Source: Spirosoma montaniterrae (GTDB lineage Bacteria; Bacteroidota; Bacteroidia; Cytophagales; Spirosomataceae). Taken from it: a stretch of 64,000 nt of DNA. Made by a program: the position numbers and the translations under genes. Under the pieces are notes generated by a model that was given only the letters and a program-made list of their open reading frames with translations, had not been told where the DNA came from and did not search any database. The stretch lies in assembly GCF_001988955.1 (NCBI RefSeq), contig NZ_CP014263.1, positions 2,480,001-2,544,000 on the forward strand. The letters run 5' to 3'. Shown here one piece after another: positions 8,802-17,626 of the stretch (positions within the stretch are counted from its first letter, which is position 1; each line of letters begins with the position of its first letter).

Positions 8802-10556
8802 ATGGATAATCCACAATTGAAAAAAGCCCCGCTCGTGTACGATGTCGCTATCGTTGGTTCGGGAGCAGGCGGAGGTATGGCCGCCTATATGCTGGCAAAA
8901 GCCGGGGCAAAAGTCGTGCTGCTCGAAGCGGGCGGCTACTATGACCCCGCCGACCCCAAATACATTACGCAAATGAAATGGCCCTGGGAGTCGCCCCGGC
9001 GCGGAGCCGCTACAGAGTTCCGGTCGGGTGGTGATTTCGACGCGGCCTGGGGCGGCTGGGCCATCGACGGCGAACCCTATTCATCGAAAGACGGCACCGA
9101 ATTTCACTGGTTTCGGTCACGGATGCTGGGTGGGCGCACCAACCACTGGGGGCGCATCTCCCTGCGCTTCGGTCCCGACGACTTCCGGCGCAAATCCATG
9201 ACCGGCGTGGGCGAAGACTGGCCCATCGGCTACGACGACATCAAACCCTTCTACGACCGGGTCGATAAACTGATCGGCGTGTTTGGCTCGGTAGAGAATT
9301 TCCCCAACGAACCCGACGGTATTTTTCTACCCCCGCCCAAGCCTCGTCTGCACGAGCTGATGATTCGGAAAGGGGCCACGAGCATTGGCATCCCGGTGAT
9401 TCCCTCGCGGCTGAGCATTCTGACGAAACCCGTAAACAACGAGCGGGGGCAGTGTTTCTATTGTCGGCAGTGCAACCGGGGCTGTCAGGCATACGCCGAT
9501 TTTTCGTCGTCGTCGGTATTGTGTATTCCGGCGGTAAAAACCGGCAACGTCACGCTCATCAACGGTGCGATGGCCCGCGAAGTGCTGACCGATCCGCAAA
9601 CGGGTTTAGCTACGGGCGTGAGCTACGTAGACACGCGCACGTTGCAGGAAATTACGGTGCGGGCCAAAGCCGTGATGCTCGGCGCAAGTGCCTGCGAATC
9701 GGCCCGAATTCTGCTCAACTCTAAATCGAGTCGCTTCCCCAACGGCCTTGCCAACAGCAGTGGCGTAGTCGGCAAATACCTGAACGACTCTACCGGAGCC
9801 AGCCGGTCGGCGTTTGTACCGGCCCTGATGGACCGCAAACGCTACAATGAAGACGGCGTGGGCGGAATGCACGTGTTCACGCCCTGGTGGTTAGATAACA
9901 GCAAGTTAGACTTCCCACGCGGCTACCACATCGAGTACGGCGGGGGCATGGGAATGCCCGGTTATGGTTTCGGCGGGGGCATTGAAGCGATGCATAGATT
10001 AGTGCCGGGCCGCGACGGAAAAATGAAGCAGCCGGGTGGCTACGGTGCCGGTTTCAAAGACGACCAACGCCGGTTCTACGGCGCGTACATCAGCATGTCG
10101 GGGCGCGGTGAGCCGGTGCCGCTCGAAAGCAACTACTGCGAAATCGACCCCGATAAGGTTGATAAATACGGCATTCCGGTACTACGGTTCCGCTACAAGT
10201 GGTCTGATTATGAGGTGAAGCAGGCCAAACACATGCAGGACACCTTTGAGGAAATCATTCACGCGATGGGCGGTATCGCGCTCGGCCCCAAACCCGGCCC
10301 CGACGATGCCCACGGCTACGGATTAGCCGCGCCCGGCAGAATCATCCACGAAGTCGGCACCGTTCGCATGGGCAACGACCCCAAAACCTCGGCCTTGAAC
10401 AAGTATCAGCAGGCCCACGAGGTCAAAAACCTGTTCGTCGTCGATGCGGCCCCGTTCCCATCACAGGGCGACAAAAACGTAACCTGGACCATCTTAGCCT
10501 CCGCCATGCGCACGTCAGAATATTTTATTGAGCAGGTGAAGCAGAAGAGTTTGTGA
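8802..10556 (+). CDS. GMC-family FAD-dependent oxidoreductase
   Basis: 584-residue flavoprotein of the glucose-methanol-choline family, closest in layout to sugar/gluconate dehydrogenase large subunits. Seen: dinucleotide-binding VAIVGSGAGGGMAAYMLA near residue 20, RMLGGRTNHWGRISLRF for flavin contacts, a four-cysteine cluster CFYCRQCNRGC, and C-terminal HEVGTVRMG and NVTWTILA with catalytic His/Asn-type residues. ATG 8802 chosen over an in-frame TTG at 8787. No signal peptide or small-subunit gene is seen, so the electron acceptor is unknown. The last 46 codons are duplicated at 11292-11429. Confidence 0.85.
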   Translation: MDNPQLKKAPLVYDVAIVGSGAGGGMAAYMLAKAGAKVVLLEAGGYYDPADPKYITQMKWPWESPRRGAATEFRSGGDFDAAWGGWAIDGEPYSSKDGTEFHWFRSRMLGGRTNHWGRISLRFGPDDFRRKSMTGVGEDWPIGYDDIKPFYDRVDKLIGVFGSVENFPNEPDGIFLPPPKPRLHELMIRKGATSIGIPVIPSRLSILTKPVNNERGQCFYCRQCNRGCQAYADFSSSSVLCIPAVKTGNVTLINGAMAREVLTDPQTGLATGVSYVDTRTLQEITVRAKAVMLGASACESARILLNSKSSRFPNGLANSSGVVGKYLNDSTGASRSAFVPALMDRKRYNEDGVGGMHVFTPWWLDNSKLDFPRGYHIEYGGGMGMPGYGFGGGIEAMHRLVPGRDGKMKQPGGYGAGFKDDQRRFYGAYISMSGRGEPVPLESNYCEIDPDKVDKYGIPVLRFRYKWSDYEVKQAKHMQDTFEEIIHAMGGIALGPKPGPDDAHGYGLAAPGRIIHEVGTVRMGNDPKTSALNKYQQAHEVKNLFVVDAAPFPSQGDKNVTWTILASAMRTSEYFIEQVKQKSL

Positions 10557-10584
10557 GGTAGTGGCGGGTGAGCGCAATATAGTG

Positions 10585-10626
10585 TTGCGGCTCCTTTTTT
10601 TTCCTATTTTTGTTTGTAAGCAAACA
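10585..10626 (+). promoter_or_regulatory. Toxin-antitoxin promoter with overlapping operator palindrome
   Basis: TTG at 10585-10587, a 17-bp spacer and TATTTTTG at 10605-10612 give a good Bacteroidota -33/-7 promoter. Directly over the expected start site lies TGTTTG-TAAG-CAAACA (10611-10626), a 6-bp-arm inverted repeat. Its position is right for autorepression by the antitoxin, which is inference. Confidence 0.6.
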
Positions 10627-10697
10627 GACGGCAATGGTTATCATTGACGAATAAGCGATTGCTACCATCTGTAGTGCTGAGGAAAAACTGCGTCAAT

Positions 10698-10937
10698 ATG
10701 AGCGTCAATCTGCAATTCAATACAAGTCTGACTGTCGCTGAGCTGGCGGGTATTCTACGTAGTCAGTTACAGCCGCAGGAACGGCAGGAATTGGTTTCGC
10801 TACTCCTTGCAGACGATGCTCCGGTCACGAAAGAGCAACTAAAAGCCGATTTACAGGAAGCGATTGAGGAGGTTAATCTGTATAAGCGGGGTAGAAAACA
10901 ATTGCGCTCGGCCTGGGAGGTATTGAATGAATTATAG
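10698..10937 (+). CDS. Antitoxin of RelE-type toxin-antitoxin pair
   Basis: 79-residue protein starting MSVNLQFNTSLTVAEL. The N-terminal half looks like a short antitoxin helix bundle (VAELAGILRSQLQPQERQEL) and the charged C-terminal tail (EEVNLYKRGRKQL) would wrap the toxin. No named family is recognised. It precedes and overlaps the toxin gene by 11 bp, the usual coupled arrangement. It would neutralise the toxin and probably bind the palindrome at 10611-10626. Assignment rests mainly on gene order. Confidence 0.7.
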   Translation: MSVNLQFNTSLTVAELAGILRSQLQPQERQELVSLLLADDAPVTKEQLKADLQEAIEEVNLYKRGRKQLRSAWEVLNEL

Positions 10938-11256
10938 CATTCTAAGCACCGAAAAGTTCGATAAGCTACTCAAGCGATTAGCCAGGAAACACCCTTCCAT
11001 CAAATCCGATTTAACCGCTCTACTTACATCTTTACAGACTGACCCCACGCAGGGCGCATCGTTGGGACGTAATTGCTATAAGGTAAGGCTTGCAATTAAA
11101 AGCAAAGCCAAAGGGAAAAGTGGGGGTGCCAGGGTAATTACACATTTGCATATCTCCGAAACAACCGTCATTCTGCTGACTATTTACGACAAAGCCGAAA
11201 AAGAAGACCTGACTCCGAACGAATTGGAAGAATTACTGGCAGCACTTGCGCTTTGA
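10927..11256 (+). CDS. RelE/ParE-superfamily toxin
   Basis: 109-residue basic protein with the RelE-fold pattern: FDKLLKRLARKHPSIKSDLTALLTSL (helical hairpin), YKVRLAIKSKAKGKSGGARVITHLH (central beta strands with basic residues) and VILLTIYDKAEKEDLTPNELEELL. Family members cleave ribosome-bound mRNA or poison gyrase; which applies here is not visible. It overlaps the antitoxin stop by 11 bp. The pair is a cassette between two copies of the GMC gene end. Confidence 0.82.
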   Translation: MNYSILSTEKFDKLLKRLARKHPSIKSDLTALLTSLQTDPTQGASLGRNCYKVRLAIKSKAKGKSGGARVITHLHISETTVILLTIYDKAEKEDLTPNELEELLAALAL

Positions 11257-11291
11257 CAGACAGCAACGTGATGATAATTGATACCAAAGAT

Positions 11292-11429
11292 GAGGTGAAA
11301 AACCTGTTCGTGGTCGATGCGGCCCCGTTCCCCTCACAAGGCGACAAAAACGTAACCTGGACGATTTTGGCCTCCGCCATGCGCACGTCAGAGTATTTTA
11401 TTGAGCAGGTGAAGCAGAAGAGTTTGTAG
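11292..11429 (+). pseudogene. Duplicated 3' end of the GMC oxidoreductase gene
   Basis: 46 codons (45 sense plus stop) matching 10419-10556. The two copies differ at eight codons, all synonymous third-base changes, plus TGA versus TAG stops. No gene body precedes this copy; similarity ends sharply at 11292. The toxin-antitoxin pair lies between the two copies. The lack of any amino-acid change shows both copies were under coding selection until recently, so one end came from a diverged homologue and not from a simple local duplication. Confidence 0.9.
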
Positions 11430-11664
11430 GTGAAGCCAGCGTTCCAACCACTTAATCTAATTAAGCTTGGCGACAGCATTTTGTAATTAAGTCAGTTTGC
11501 GTGTAATTGTGTATTGAGTCAAAGAGTCCAAGTAGCACTTCAAATTCCGAACTGCGAACGACGGAAGATATGGTTCGCGAGAGCAGCTTTGGGCTTCATG
11601 GTTCGGGTTTCGGGCGACACTACAAACGCCCCGGTTAGGACAATTGGACAAAAAGGTAAACTGT

Positions 11665-12015
11665 ATGAATAAAGAAACAAAAACGGTTGACGATTACATT
11701 GCCAGTTTCTCGGAAGAAGTCAGAGAGAGACTTCAACGTATTCGTCAGCTAATAAAAGACAATGCCCCACAAGCTAAGGAAAGCGTTGCCTACGGGATAG
11801 CTGCCTACAAGATTAACAAAAAACCGTTGGTCTATTTCGGTGGCTTCAATAACCATACAAGTTTTCATGCCACTCCCGTCGGCCACGAGCAGTTTAGAGA
11901 TAAGCTTTCTGTTTATAAGCAAGGTAAAGGTTCTGTGCAGTTTCCACATACCCAGCCTTTGCCAGTGGAATTGATTGTTGAAATCATAAAATTTAGAGTG
12001 GCAGAAAACACCTGA
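11665..12015 (+). CDS. DUF1801 (YdhG-like) protein
   Basis: 116-residue cytosolic protein of the YdhG/DUF1801 family: VDDYIASFSEEVRERLQRIRQLI at the N-terminus, then APQAKESVAYGIAAY and VYFGGFNNHTSFH, and a C-terminal PVELIVEIIKFRVAE. The function of the family is not established (SRPBCC-adjacent, iron-chaperone-like folds have been described). ATG 11665 chosen over an upstream TTG at 11644. It lies in the accessory patch between the GMC remnant and a dead nuclease gene and looks lower in GC than the housekeeping genes, compatible with acquisition. Confidence 0.75.
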   Translation: MNKETKTVDDYIASFSEEVRERLQRIRQLIKDNAPQAKESVAYGIAAYKINKKPLVYFGGFNNHTSFHATPVGHEQFRDKLSVYKQGKGSVQFPHTQPLPVELIVEIIKFRVAENT

Positions 12016-12103
12016 AGCGGTTTTCATTTTTGGTATTTTGCTCCTCATGGGCGGCTGTCTGGCGACGGGCCGTACATGCTGTTGTTTCTAATACCTTTGT
12101 CGG

Positions 12104-12978
12104 ATGGAGACAGGCATTTACATTCCCATCATTTCAGACTATGGCTTCAAAGCCACCTTCGGTAACGAAGCCGACAGTTTATTCCTTCGCACGGCGTTAC
12201 AGGCACTCATCAAGTTGGAAACGCCCATCCGGGCGGTACATTTTGATAAGAATGCGTTTGACGCTTTGACTGTTGATAGTCGAAGCGGCATTTTTGATGT
12301 CTCTCGTACCGATGAGCAGGGCAATCACTTCATCGTGGAGATGCCAGTTGGGACAGGCTCCGCACTTTGTACAGCGGATGAAATTCTATGCCCTGCACAA
12401 GTTTAATACAGTTGTAGAACGGGGAGAATTTGATTATGCCAATCTGCCTAAAATTTATGCTATTGCTCTATTGGAAAGGAACATTTTGGCGACGGCTCAA
12501 TATCATACCATCGCTAATCTGCGAAGCGAACACAGTGAAATCATTGACAGCCAAATGACCGCAACGGCGGACCGTGTTCATCATCGTAGAATTGGCTAAA
12601 TTTACGAAGCGGGTAGCCGAAATTGAGACTGATTTAGAAAAGCTTGTTTTTACGATGAAGACACTTCACACGACCGAACCTACGCAATATCCCGCTTTCT
12701 GGAACGAAGAATGGTTACGTCGGGCTATTGACGAGTTGGATACGCGGAAGATGACCCCGGAGGAGCGGGCGCATTTTGCCCGCGTGACAGCGGCCAACGC
12801 CGAAGCGGTCAAAGCTGAAAAGCAAAAAATTCGAGAAGCTGTAGAGCAAAAAGAAATAGAAACTGTCACCAGAGCATTAAAACGCGGCAAACTCACAATC
12901 GAAGAAATTGCTGAAGACAGCGGAGTTAGCGTTGATTTCGTTCTTGAAATTCAGCATCGGTTAACCCAAAACCCGTAA
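12104..12978 (+). pseudogene. Rpn family PD-(D/E)XK nuclease/transposase-like gene, two frameshifts
   Basis: Three consecutive frames carry one protein: IYIPIISDYGFKATFG with the FDV nuclease region (frame one), VQRMKFYALHKFNTVVERGEF (frame two) and VFIIVELAKFTKRVAEIETDLEKLV to the stop (frame three). Removing one base near 12345 (ATGCCAG) and one near 12573 (GACCGTG) restores about 290 residues, the usual length for the recombination-promoting nuclease/PDDEXK transposase family. Both lesions look like an extra C. The C-terminal part has a coiled coil. A TACCTTTG promoter box lies at 12092-12099, four bases before the ATG. Dead unless the lesions are sequencing errors. Confidence 0.8.
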
Positions 12979-13124
12979 GGCAGCTTTCCGTCGATAAGGA
13001 GCACGTCCCGAAGGAGCGTCTGCATTTCAACCGTTCATGTGTGTAAAAGCTCGTTCTTCGCCATAAGGCCCCTGGGCCGTTGGGACGTACAAATTAGCGC
13101 AAACTTCACGTACTCCAAACCAAA

Positions 13125-13150
13125 ACAGCCGAACGTCTCCGCTCGGCTGT
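13125..13150 (-). terminator. Bidirectional-looking hairpin downstream of clpC
   Basis: ACAGCCGA (13125-13132) and TCGGCTGT (13143-13150) form an 8-bp stem with a 10-nt loop; on the minus strand it is followed by TTTTGGTTTGG. It lies 59 bp beyond the clpC stop, so it is the likely clpC terminator. The rest of 12979-13208 shows nothing else recognisable. Confidence 0.65.
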
Positions 13151-13208
13151 CTTTGTATGTAGGCGATAGCAACTCTACAACTATCTGACCTTACAACTTT
13201 ATAACTTC

Positions 13209-15737
13209 CTATTCTACTACCGCTTCGGGCTTCTTCACCGTGATGGTGAGCGTTTCGCCTTCGCCAGCGTAATCGGCCAGGATTACATCGCCTTCCTTCA
13301 GTTCGCCTTTCAGGATTTCTTCAGCAACGGGGTCTTCGAGATAACGCTGAATGGCGCGGCTCAACGGACGGGCACCGTACTGCTGATCGTAGCCCTTCTC
13401 CGACAGAAAGTCTTTCGCTTTGTCGGTCAGTTCCACGTTGTAGCCCAAGCTCGTAATGCGGCCCAGCAACTTATTCAGCATCAGGTCAATGATCTTGTGC
13501 AGGTCTTCGCGTTGCAGCGAGTTGAACACAATCACATCGTCTAAGCGGTTGAGGAACTCCGGCGAGAATGCCTTCCGCAGCGCACTCTGAATCGTGCTTT
13601 TCATCAACTCATCCTGACTTTCAGCCGATTTTTTGGTCGCGAAACCAATGCCCGCACCGAAGTCTTTCAGGTCGCGAACACCAATGTTCGAGGTCATGAT
13701 GATGATGGTGTTGCGGAAGTCGACCCGGCGACCTAAGCCGTCGGTCAGAATGCCGTCGTCCAGCACTTGCAGCAGGATGTTGAACACGTCGGGGTGCGCT
13801 TTTTCGATTTCATCGAGCAGCACTACGCTGTATGGCTTTCGGCGAATTTTCTCGGTCAGTTGGCCGCCTTCTTCGTAGCCGACGTAGCCCGGAGGAGCAC
13901 CCACCAACCGGCTCACGCTGAACTTCTCCATGTATTCCGACATGTCGATACGTACCAGCGCATCGTCTTTATCGAAGAGGTAGGTTGCCAGCACTTTCGC
14001 CAGTTCGGTTTTGCCCACGCCCGTGGGGCCGAGGAAGATAAACGAACCAATCGGCTTTTTGGGGTCTTTCAGGCCCACGCGGGTCCGCTGAATGGCTTTC
14101 ACCAGCTTTTCGATAGCAGACTCCTGCCCAATAACCCGACCCTTTAGTTCCTCGCCCATGTTGACGAGTTTCTTGCCTTCGTCGTTCGAGACGCTCGTTA
14201 CCGGAATACCCGTCATCATTGCCACTACTTCGGCAACGTTGTCTTCTGTAACCGTGTACCGACGCTTCTTGGTATCTTCTTCCCACGCCTGTTTAGCGCG
14301 TTCGAGCTGGTCGATGAGTCGTTTTTCCTTGTCGCGGAGTTGAGCCGCTTCTTCGTACTTCTGACTCTTGACAACCTGGTTTTTCTCTTTCTTGATATTC
14401 TCGATCTGCTCTTCCAGCTTCAGAATGTCTTCTGGAACTGTGATGTTCGAGATGTGGACGCGGGCACCTACTTCGTCCATCACGTCGATGGCCTTATCGG
14501 GCAGGAACCGATCCGAGATATACCGCTCCGACAGCTTCACCGCAGCTTCGATGGCTTCTTTAGTGTAGTTGACGTGGTGGTGATCTTCGTACTTATCCTT
14601 GATGTTGTTCAGGATTTCGATGGTTTCGTCAATCGATGTAGCATCGACCATTACCATCTGGAATCGACGGGCCAATGCACCGTCTTTCTCAATATACTGG
14701 CGGTATTCGTCCAGCGTAGTAGCCCCGATGCATTGAATGTCGCCACGGGCCAATGCTGGTTTGAACATGTTCGAGGCATCGAGCGAACCCGACGCGCCAC
14801 CCGCCCCAACGATGGTATGCAACTCATCGATGAACAGAATCACTTCGGGCGATTTTTCCAGCTCGTTCATCACGGCCTTCATACGCTCCTCAAACTGACC
14901 CCGGTATTTTGTACCGGCCACAAGCGATGCCAGATCGAGCGTAACGACACGCTTGCCGAACAGCACCCGCGACACTTTTTTCTGCACAATCCGCAGCGCA
15001 AGCCCTTCAGCGATGGCGGTTTTACCGACGCCCGGCTCACCGATCAGAATCGGGTTATTTTTCTTCCGGCGGCTCAGAATCTGGGCCACGCGCTCAATTT
15101 CTTTCTCGCGACCAACAATGGGGTCGAGCTTGCCTACTTCGGCGAGTTTGGTGAGGTCACGACCAAAGTTGTCGAGTACGGGCGTCCGCGATTTCTCGGA
15201 GCCTTTCTGCTCTTTTCCTGAACTCGTGCTGCCACCGCCGAACATGCCCCGGTCATTGTCGTCGTCGTCGGTATCCGACGCCATCGTGGGCCGTGTACCT
15301 GTCGATTGATATTCCAGCATCTCCTTAATGACTTCGTAATTCACGTTAAACTTATTGAGAATCTGCGTGGCAACATTGTCTTCGTCGCGCAGAATAGACA
15401 GCAGCAGGTGTTCGGTGCCGATGAGCGGGCTTTTGAATATTTTAGCCTCCAGATAGGTGATTTTCAGCGTTTTTTCCGACTGACGGGTCAGCGGAATGTT
15501 AGCCAGATTTTTCACATTATTGGTGGCTGTTCCTTTCGTTGCCTGTTCGATAGTGACCCGGAGTTCGTCGAGGGCGAGGCCGAGTTTTTTGAGTAGCCCA
15601 ACCGCCACCCCTTCACCTTCACGTATCATACCGAGCAACAGATGTTCTGTGCCGATATAATCGTGGCCTAAACGTAAGGCTTCCTCCCGACTGAGCGAGA
15701 TGACTTCCTTGACGCGGTTTGAGAATTTTGCTTCCAT
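13209..15737 (-). CDS. clpC: ATP-dependent Clp protease ATP-binding subunit ClpC
   Basis: 842-residue AAA+ unfoldase that feeds substrates to ClpP. Domains in order: two N-terminal Clp repeats (residues 1-145), an acidic linker, AAA1 with Walker A GEPGVGKT (233-240) and Walker [11 protein letters not shown], a middle coiled region with a UVR-like segment ([17 protein letters not shown]), AAA2 with GPTGVGKT near 570 and [16 protein letters not shown], and a C-terminal small domain. The UVR/short middle domain and N-domain type fit ClpC and not ClpB. A terminator-like hairpin follows. Confidence 0.95.
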   Translation of the reverse strand: MEAKFSNRVKEVISLSREEALRLGHDYIGTEHLLLGMIREGEGVAVGLLKKLGLALDELRVTIEQATKGTATNNVKNLANIPLTRQSEKTLKITYLEAKIFKSPLIGTEHLLLSILRDEDNVATQILNKFNVNYEVIKEMLEYQSTGTRPTMASDTDDDDNDRGMFGGGSTSSGKEQKGSEKSRTPVLDNFGRDLTKLAEVGKLDPIVGREKEIERVAQILSRRKKNNPILIGEPGVGKTAIAEGLALRIVQKKVSRVLFGKRVVTLDLASLVAGTKYRGQFEERMKAVMNELEKSPEVILFIDELHTIVGAGGASGSLDASNMFKPALARGDIQCIGATTLDEYRQYIEKDGALARRFQMVMVDATSIDETIEILNNIKDKYEDHHHVNYTKEAIEAAVKLSERYISDRFLPDKAIDVMDEVGARVHISNITVPEDILKLEEQIENIKKEKNQVVKSQKYEEAAQLRDKEKRLIDQLERAKQAWEEDTKKRRYTVTEDNVAEVVAMMTGIPVTSVSNDEGKKLVNMGEELKGRVIGQESAIEKLVKAIQRTRVGLKDPKKPIGSFIFLGPTGVGKTELAKVLATYLFDKDDALVRIDMSEYMEKFSVSRLVGAPPGYVGYEEGGQLTEKIRRKPYSVVLLDEIEKAHPDVFNILLQVLDDGILTDGLGRRVDFRNTIIIMTSNIGVRDLKDFGAGIGFATKKSAESQDELMKSTIQSALRKAFSPEFLNRLDDVIVFNSLQREDLHKIIDLMLNKLLGRITSLGYNVELTDKAKDFLSEKGYDQQYGARPLSRAIQRYLEDPVAEEILKGELKEGDVILADYAGEGETLTITVKKPEAVVE

Positions 15738-15775
15738 TCGATTTGGGGTCCCTTACAATATGCGGTAATACTGGC

Positions 15776-16420
15776 TTAACGCAGCGTTTTGTTGATTTGT
15801 TCGCCTGGGTCAAAGAGCGAAAGAGTTAAAACTTCTCTCGCCATTGGCCCCTGGCAAAACAGCAAATCAAGTACGCTGAGGTTTGGTACAAATTCCTGAC
15901 CAAAGTTCTGCTGATATGGCACCGAACGCCCGAATACATACGATTCAGCCTCATTCGGCGGATTTATGGCCGACCGGGCGTCAAAAATACCCGGTGAAAC
16001 CTCTTTTCTATAGCAATCTGTCAGGTTTATGGACGGGGCTGCGCCTAAAAGTCTCAGACAAATTGTCAGCAATTCCTGGTTTAACTCAAATAGATACGTC
16101 CAGCTTTTCCGATAAACAGGCTCCAGTTCGGGGGCGTAGTACTCGAAAAATGGAGCTTTACCGTAGGCTCCCTGCAAACACCGCCAATGATGCGCCTGCC
16201 ACCGCTGGTCGTTATCGATACGAAGGTCACGGATGGGTTGGTGGCGCGTTCCTTTCTGCACCGGCACCGTTAGCGTATCTACTTTGTTCGCCGTCAAGAC
16301 ATAACAGCGATTTCTGTAACTTTGCTTCTGGTAATGCTCGTTTGCTTCCAGCCATACCCGCTCGAATTGCAACAAACCCGTCATGTAATCGAAGCATGGC
16401 AGGTAGTGTAACTCGATCAA
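15776..16420 (-). CDS. WbqC-like family protein
   Basis: About 214 residues with the WbqC-like pattern LIELHYLPCFDYMTGLL, HYQKQSYRNRCYVLTANK, PIRDLRID and HWRCLQGAYGKAPFFEYYAPEL. Members are often linked to surface polysaccharide synthesis, but no activity is established. There is no ATG at the conserved N-terminus; TTG at 16420 (in SLLIELHY) starts exactly where homologous proteins begin, while the frame stays open to 16522 without similarity. It is followed by clpC on the same strand. Confidence 0.72.
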   Translation of the reverse strand: MIELHYLPCFDYMTGLLQFERVWLEANEHYQKQSYRNRCYVLTANKVDTLTVPVQKGTRHQPIRDLRIDNDQRWQAHHWRCLQGAYGKAPFFEYYAPELEPVYRKSWTYLFELNQELLTICLRLLGAAPSINLTDCYRKEVSPGIFDARSAINPPNEAESYVFGRSVPYQQNFGQEFVPNLSVLDLLFCQGPMAREVLTLSLFDPGEQINKTLR

Positions 16421-16593
16421 TAACGAAGCTGACGACGACTCTAATTGGTACTTTTCCAATAACTCCAACACGTATCTGCTACCAATTAACGCAAAAAAGC
16501 AATACCGACAACCGATTTCCAAAAATTTTAATTTTCAGGTATCCATCGGGTAAAATCAATTGTTTTATTCATTAAGAATCTGTTTCGTACCGA

Positions 16594-17466
16594 ATGTTCT
16601 TCCTGCGTTTGTTATCACGTTTGCCGCTCCCGGCACTCTACGGATTGGCTAACTTCCTGTATTTTATTCTGTTGCACGTAGTTCGCTACCGACGGGCCGT
16701 CGTGATTGAAAACCTGCAACGGTCATTTCCAGAAAAATCGACTGCCGAAATTAACCAGATTGCACGCGGTTTTTACCGGAATCTGACCGACATTCTGGTT
16801 GAAACGGTGAAGATGCCCACACTTTCGTCCGACGAATTGCAACGACGATTTCGGTACACAAACCCTGAACAGGCATTTGCCTTTCTCAACGCCGGGCAAA
16901 CCATTATCTGTAGCGGGTCGCATCAGGGCAACTGGGAGTGGGTGCCATCGGCAGCGGTGTCGATTGGGATTCCGGTCGATAGTGTGTATAAGCCGCTGAC
17001 CAACGAAACGATGGAACACTATATGCAGGAAGTGCGGGCGAGTCATGGAGCCGTGCCAACGCCGATGAACCTGCTGCCCCGGCAGTTGGTGGCCCGTAAA
17101 GACGTGCCGCGTGTGATTGCGCTGGTAGCCGATCAGGTGCCCGACGTGCCCGAGCAGGCGCACTGGATGGATTTTCTGCACCGCGACACGCCCTTCTACC
17201 CCGGCACCGAACGGCTGGCCCGCAGCCGTAACTTTCCGGTGTTTTACGTGGAAGTGGTGCGCGTTCGGCGCGGTCATTACGAAGCAAGGTTCGACCTGAT
17301 TGCCAAGCCGCCCTACAACGACCTGCCGCAGGGCGCAATTCTGGAACGCTACCGCGATAAACTGGAAGAAACCATTCGCAGGCATCCGTCCGACTGGCTG
17401 TGGTCGCACAAACGCTGGAAACACTGGCGGGAGAAATACGCCAAAGTCGGCGCGAAATTAGAGTGA
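16594..17466 (+). CDS. LpxL/HtrB-type lysophospholipid acyltransferase
   Basis: 290-residue inner-membrane acyltransferase likely adding a secondary acyl chain to lipid A or an aminolipid. An N-terminal hydrophobic anchor (residues 12-32), then RRAVVIENLQRSFPE, the catalytic SHQGNWEW (H-x4-E equivalent of the HX4D/E motif) near residue 108, and a C-terminal PSDWLWSHKRWKHWR, which is typical of the family. Divergent from the WbqC-like gene. Acceptor specificity cannot be read from sequence. Confidence 0.85.
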   Translation: MFFLRLLSRLPLPALYGLANFLYFILLHVVRYRRAVVIENLQRSFPEKSTAEINQIARGFYRNLTDILVETVKMPTLSSDELQRRFRYTNPEQAFAFLNAGQTIICSGSHQGNWEWVPSAAVSIGIPVDSVYKPLTNETMEHYMQEVRASHGAVPTPMNLLPRQLVARKDVPRVIALVADQVPDVPEQAHWMDFLHRDTPFYPGTERLARSRNFPVFYVEVVRVRRGHYEARFDLIAKPPYNDLPQGAILERYRDKLEETIRRHPSDWLWSHKRWKHWREKYAKVGAKLE

Positions 17467-17468
17467 TA

Positions 17469-17578
17469 GATGGAACACGGATTAAACAGATTGGACGGAT
17501 TTACACGGATGCGTATCGCTGATTGCGAGGACAAAAATCTGTGTTCATCTGTGACATCCGTATTATCCGTGTTCCATC
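17469..17578. repeat. AACACGGAT-family inverted repeat
   Basis: The outer arms GATGGAACACGGAT (17469-17482) and its complement ending at 17578 pair perfectly; inside, the words ACACGGAT, ACAGATT and CACGGATTTACACGGAT pair imperfectly with their complements. It lies between lpxL-like and ispG and its right arm runs up to the ispG promoter, so the -33 region of that promoter is repeat DNA. A minimal palindromic member of the same family is at 35229-35260 after cinA. Confidence 0.85.
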
Positions 17579-17584
17579 CAGCCG

Positions 17585-17592
17585 TATCTTTG
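17585..17592 (+). promoter_or_regulatory. ispG promoter -7 element
   Basis: TATCTTTG matches TAnnTTTG and lies 34 bp before the ATG at 17627. The expected -33 region falls inside the right arm of the preceding inverted repeat. Confidence 0.55.
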
Positions 17593-17626
17593 TATAGTAG
17601 CAAACCGGCCCTGTGCCGAAACTGAT

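Noticed and set aside
11430..11664. Possible small gene or RNA between the GMC remnant and DUF1801
   Set aside because: No frame with a convincing start and composition, no stable conserved-looking structure; left as unassigned accessory DNA.
14340..15221. 293-codon plus-strand frame opposite clpC
   Set aside because: Antisense shadow of clpC with no coding signal of its own.
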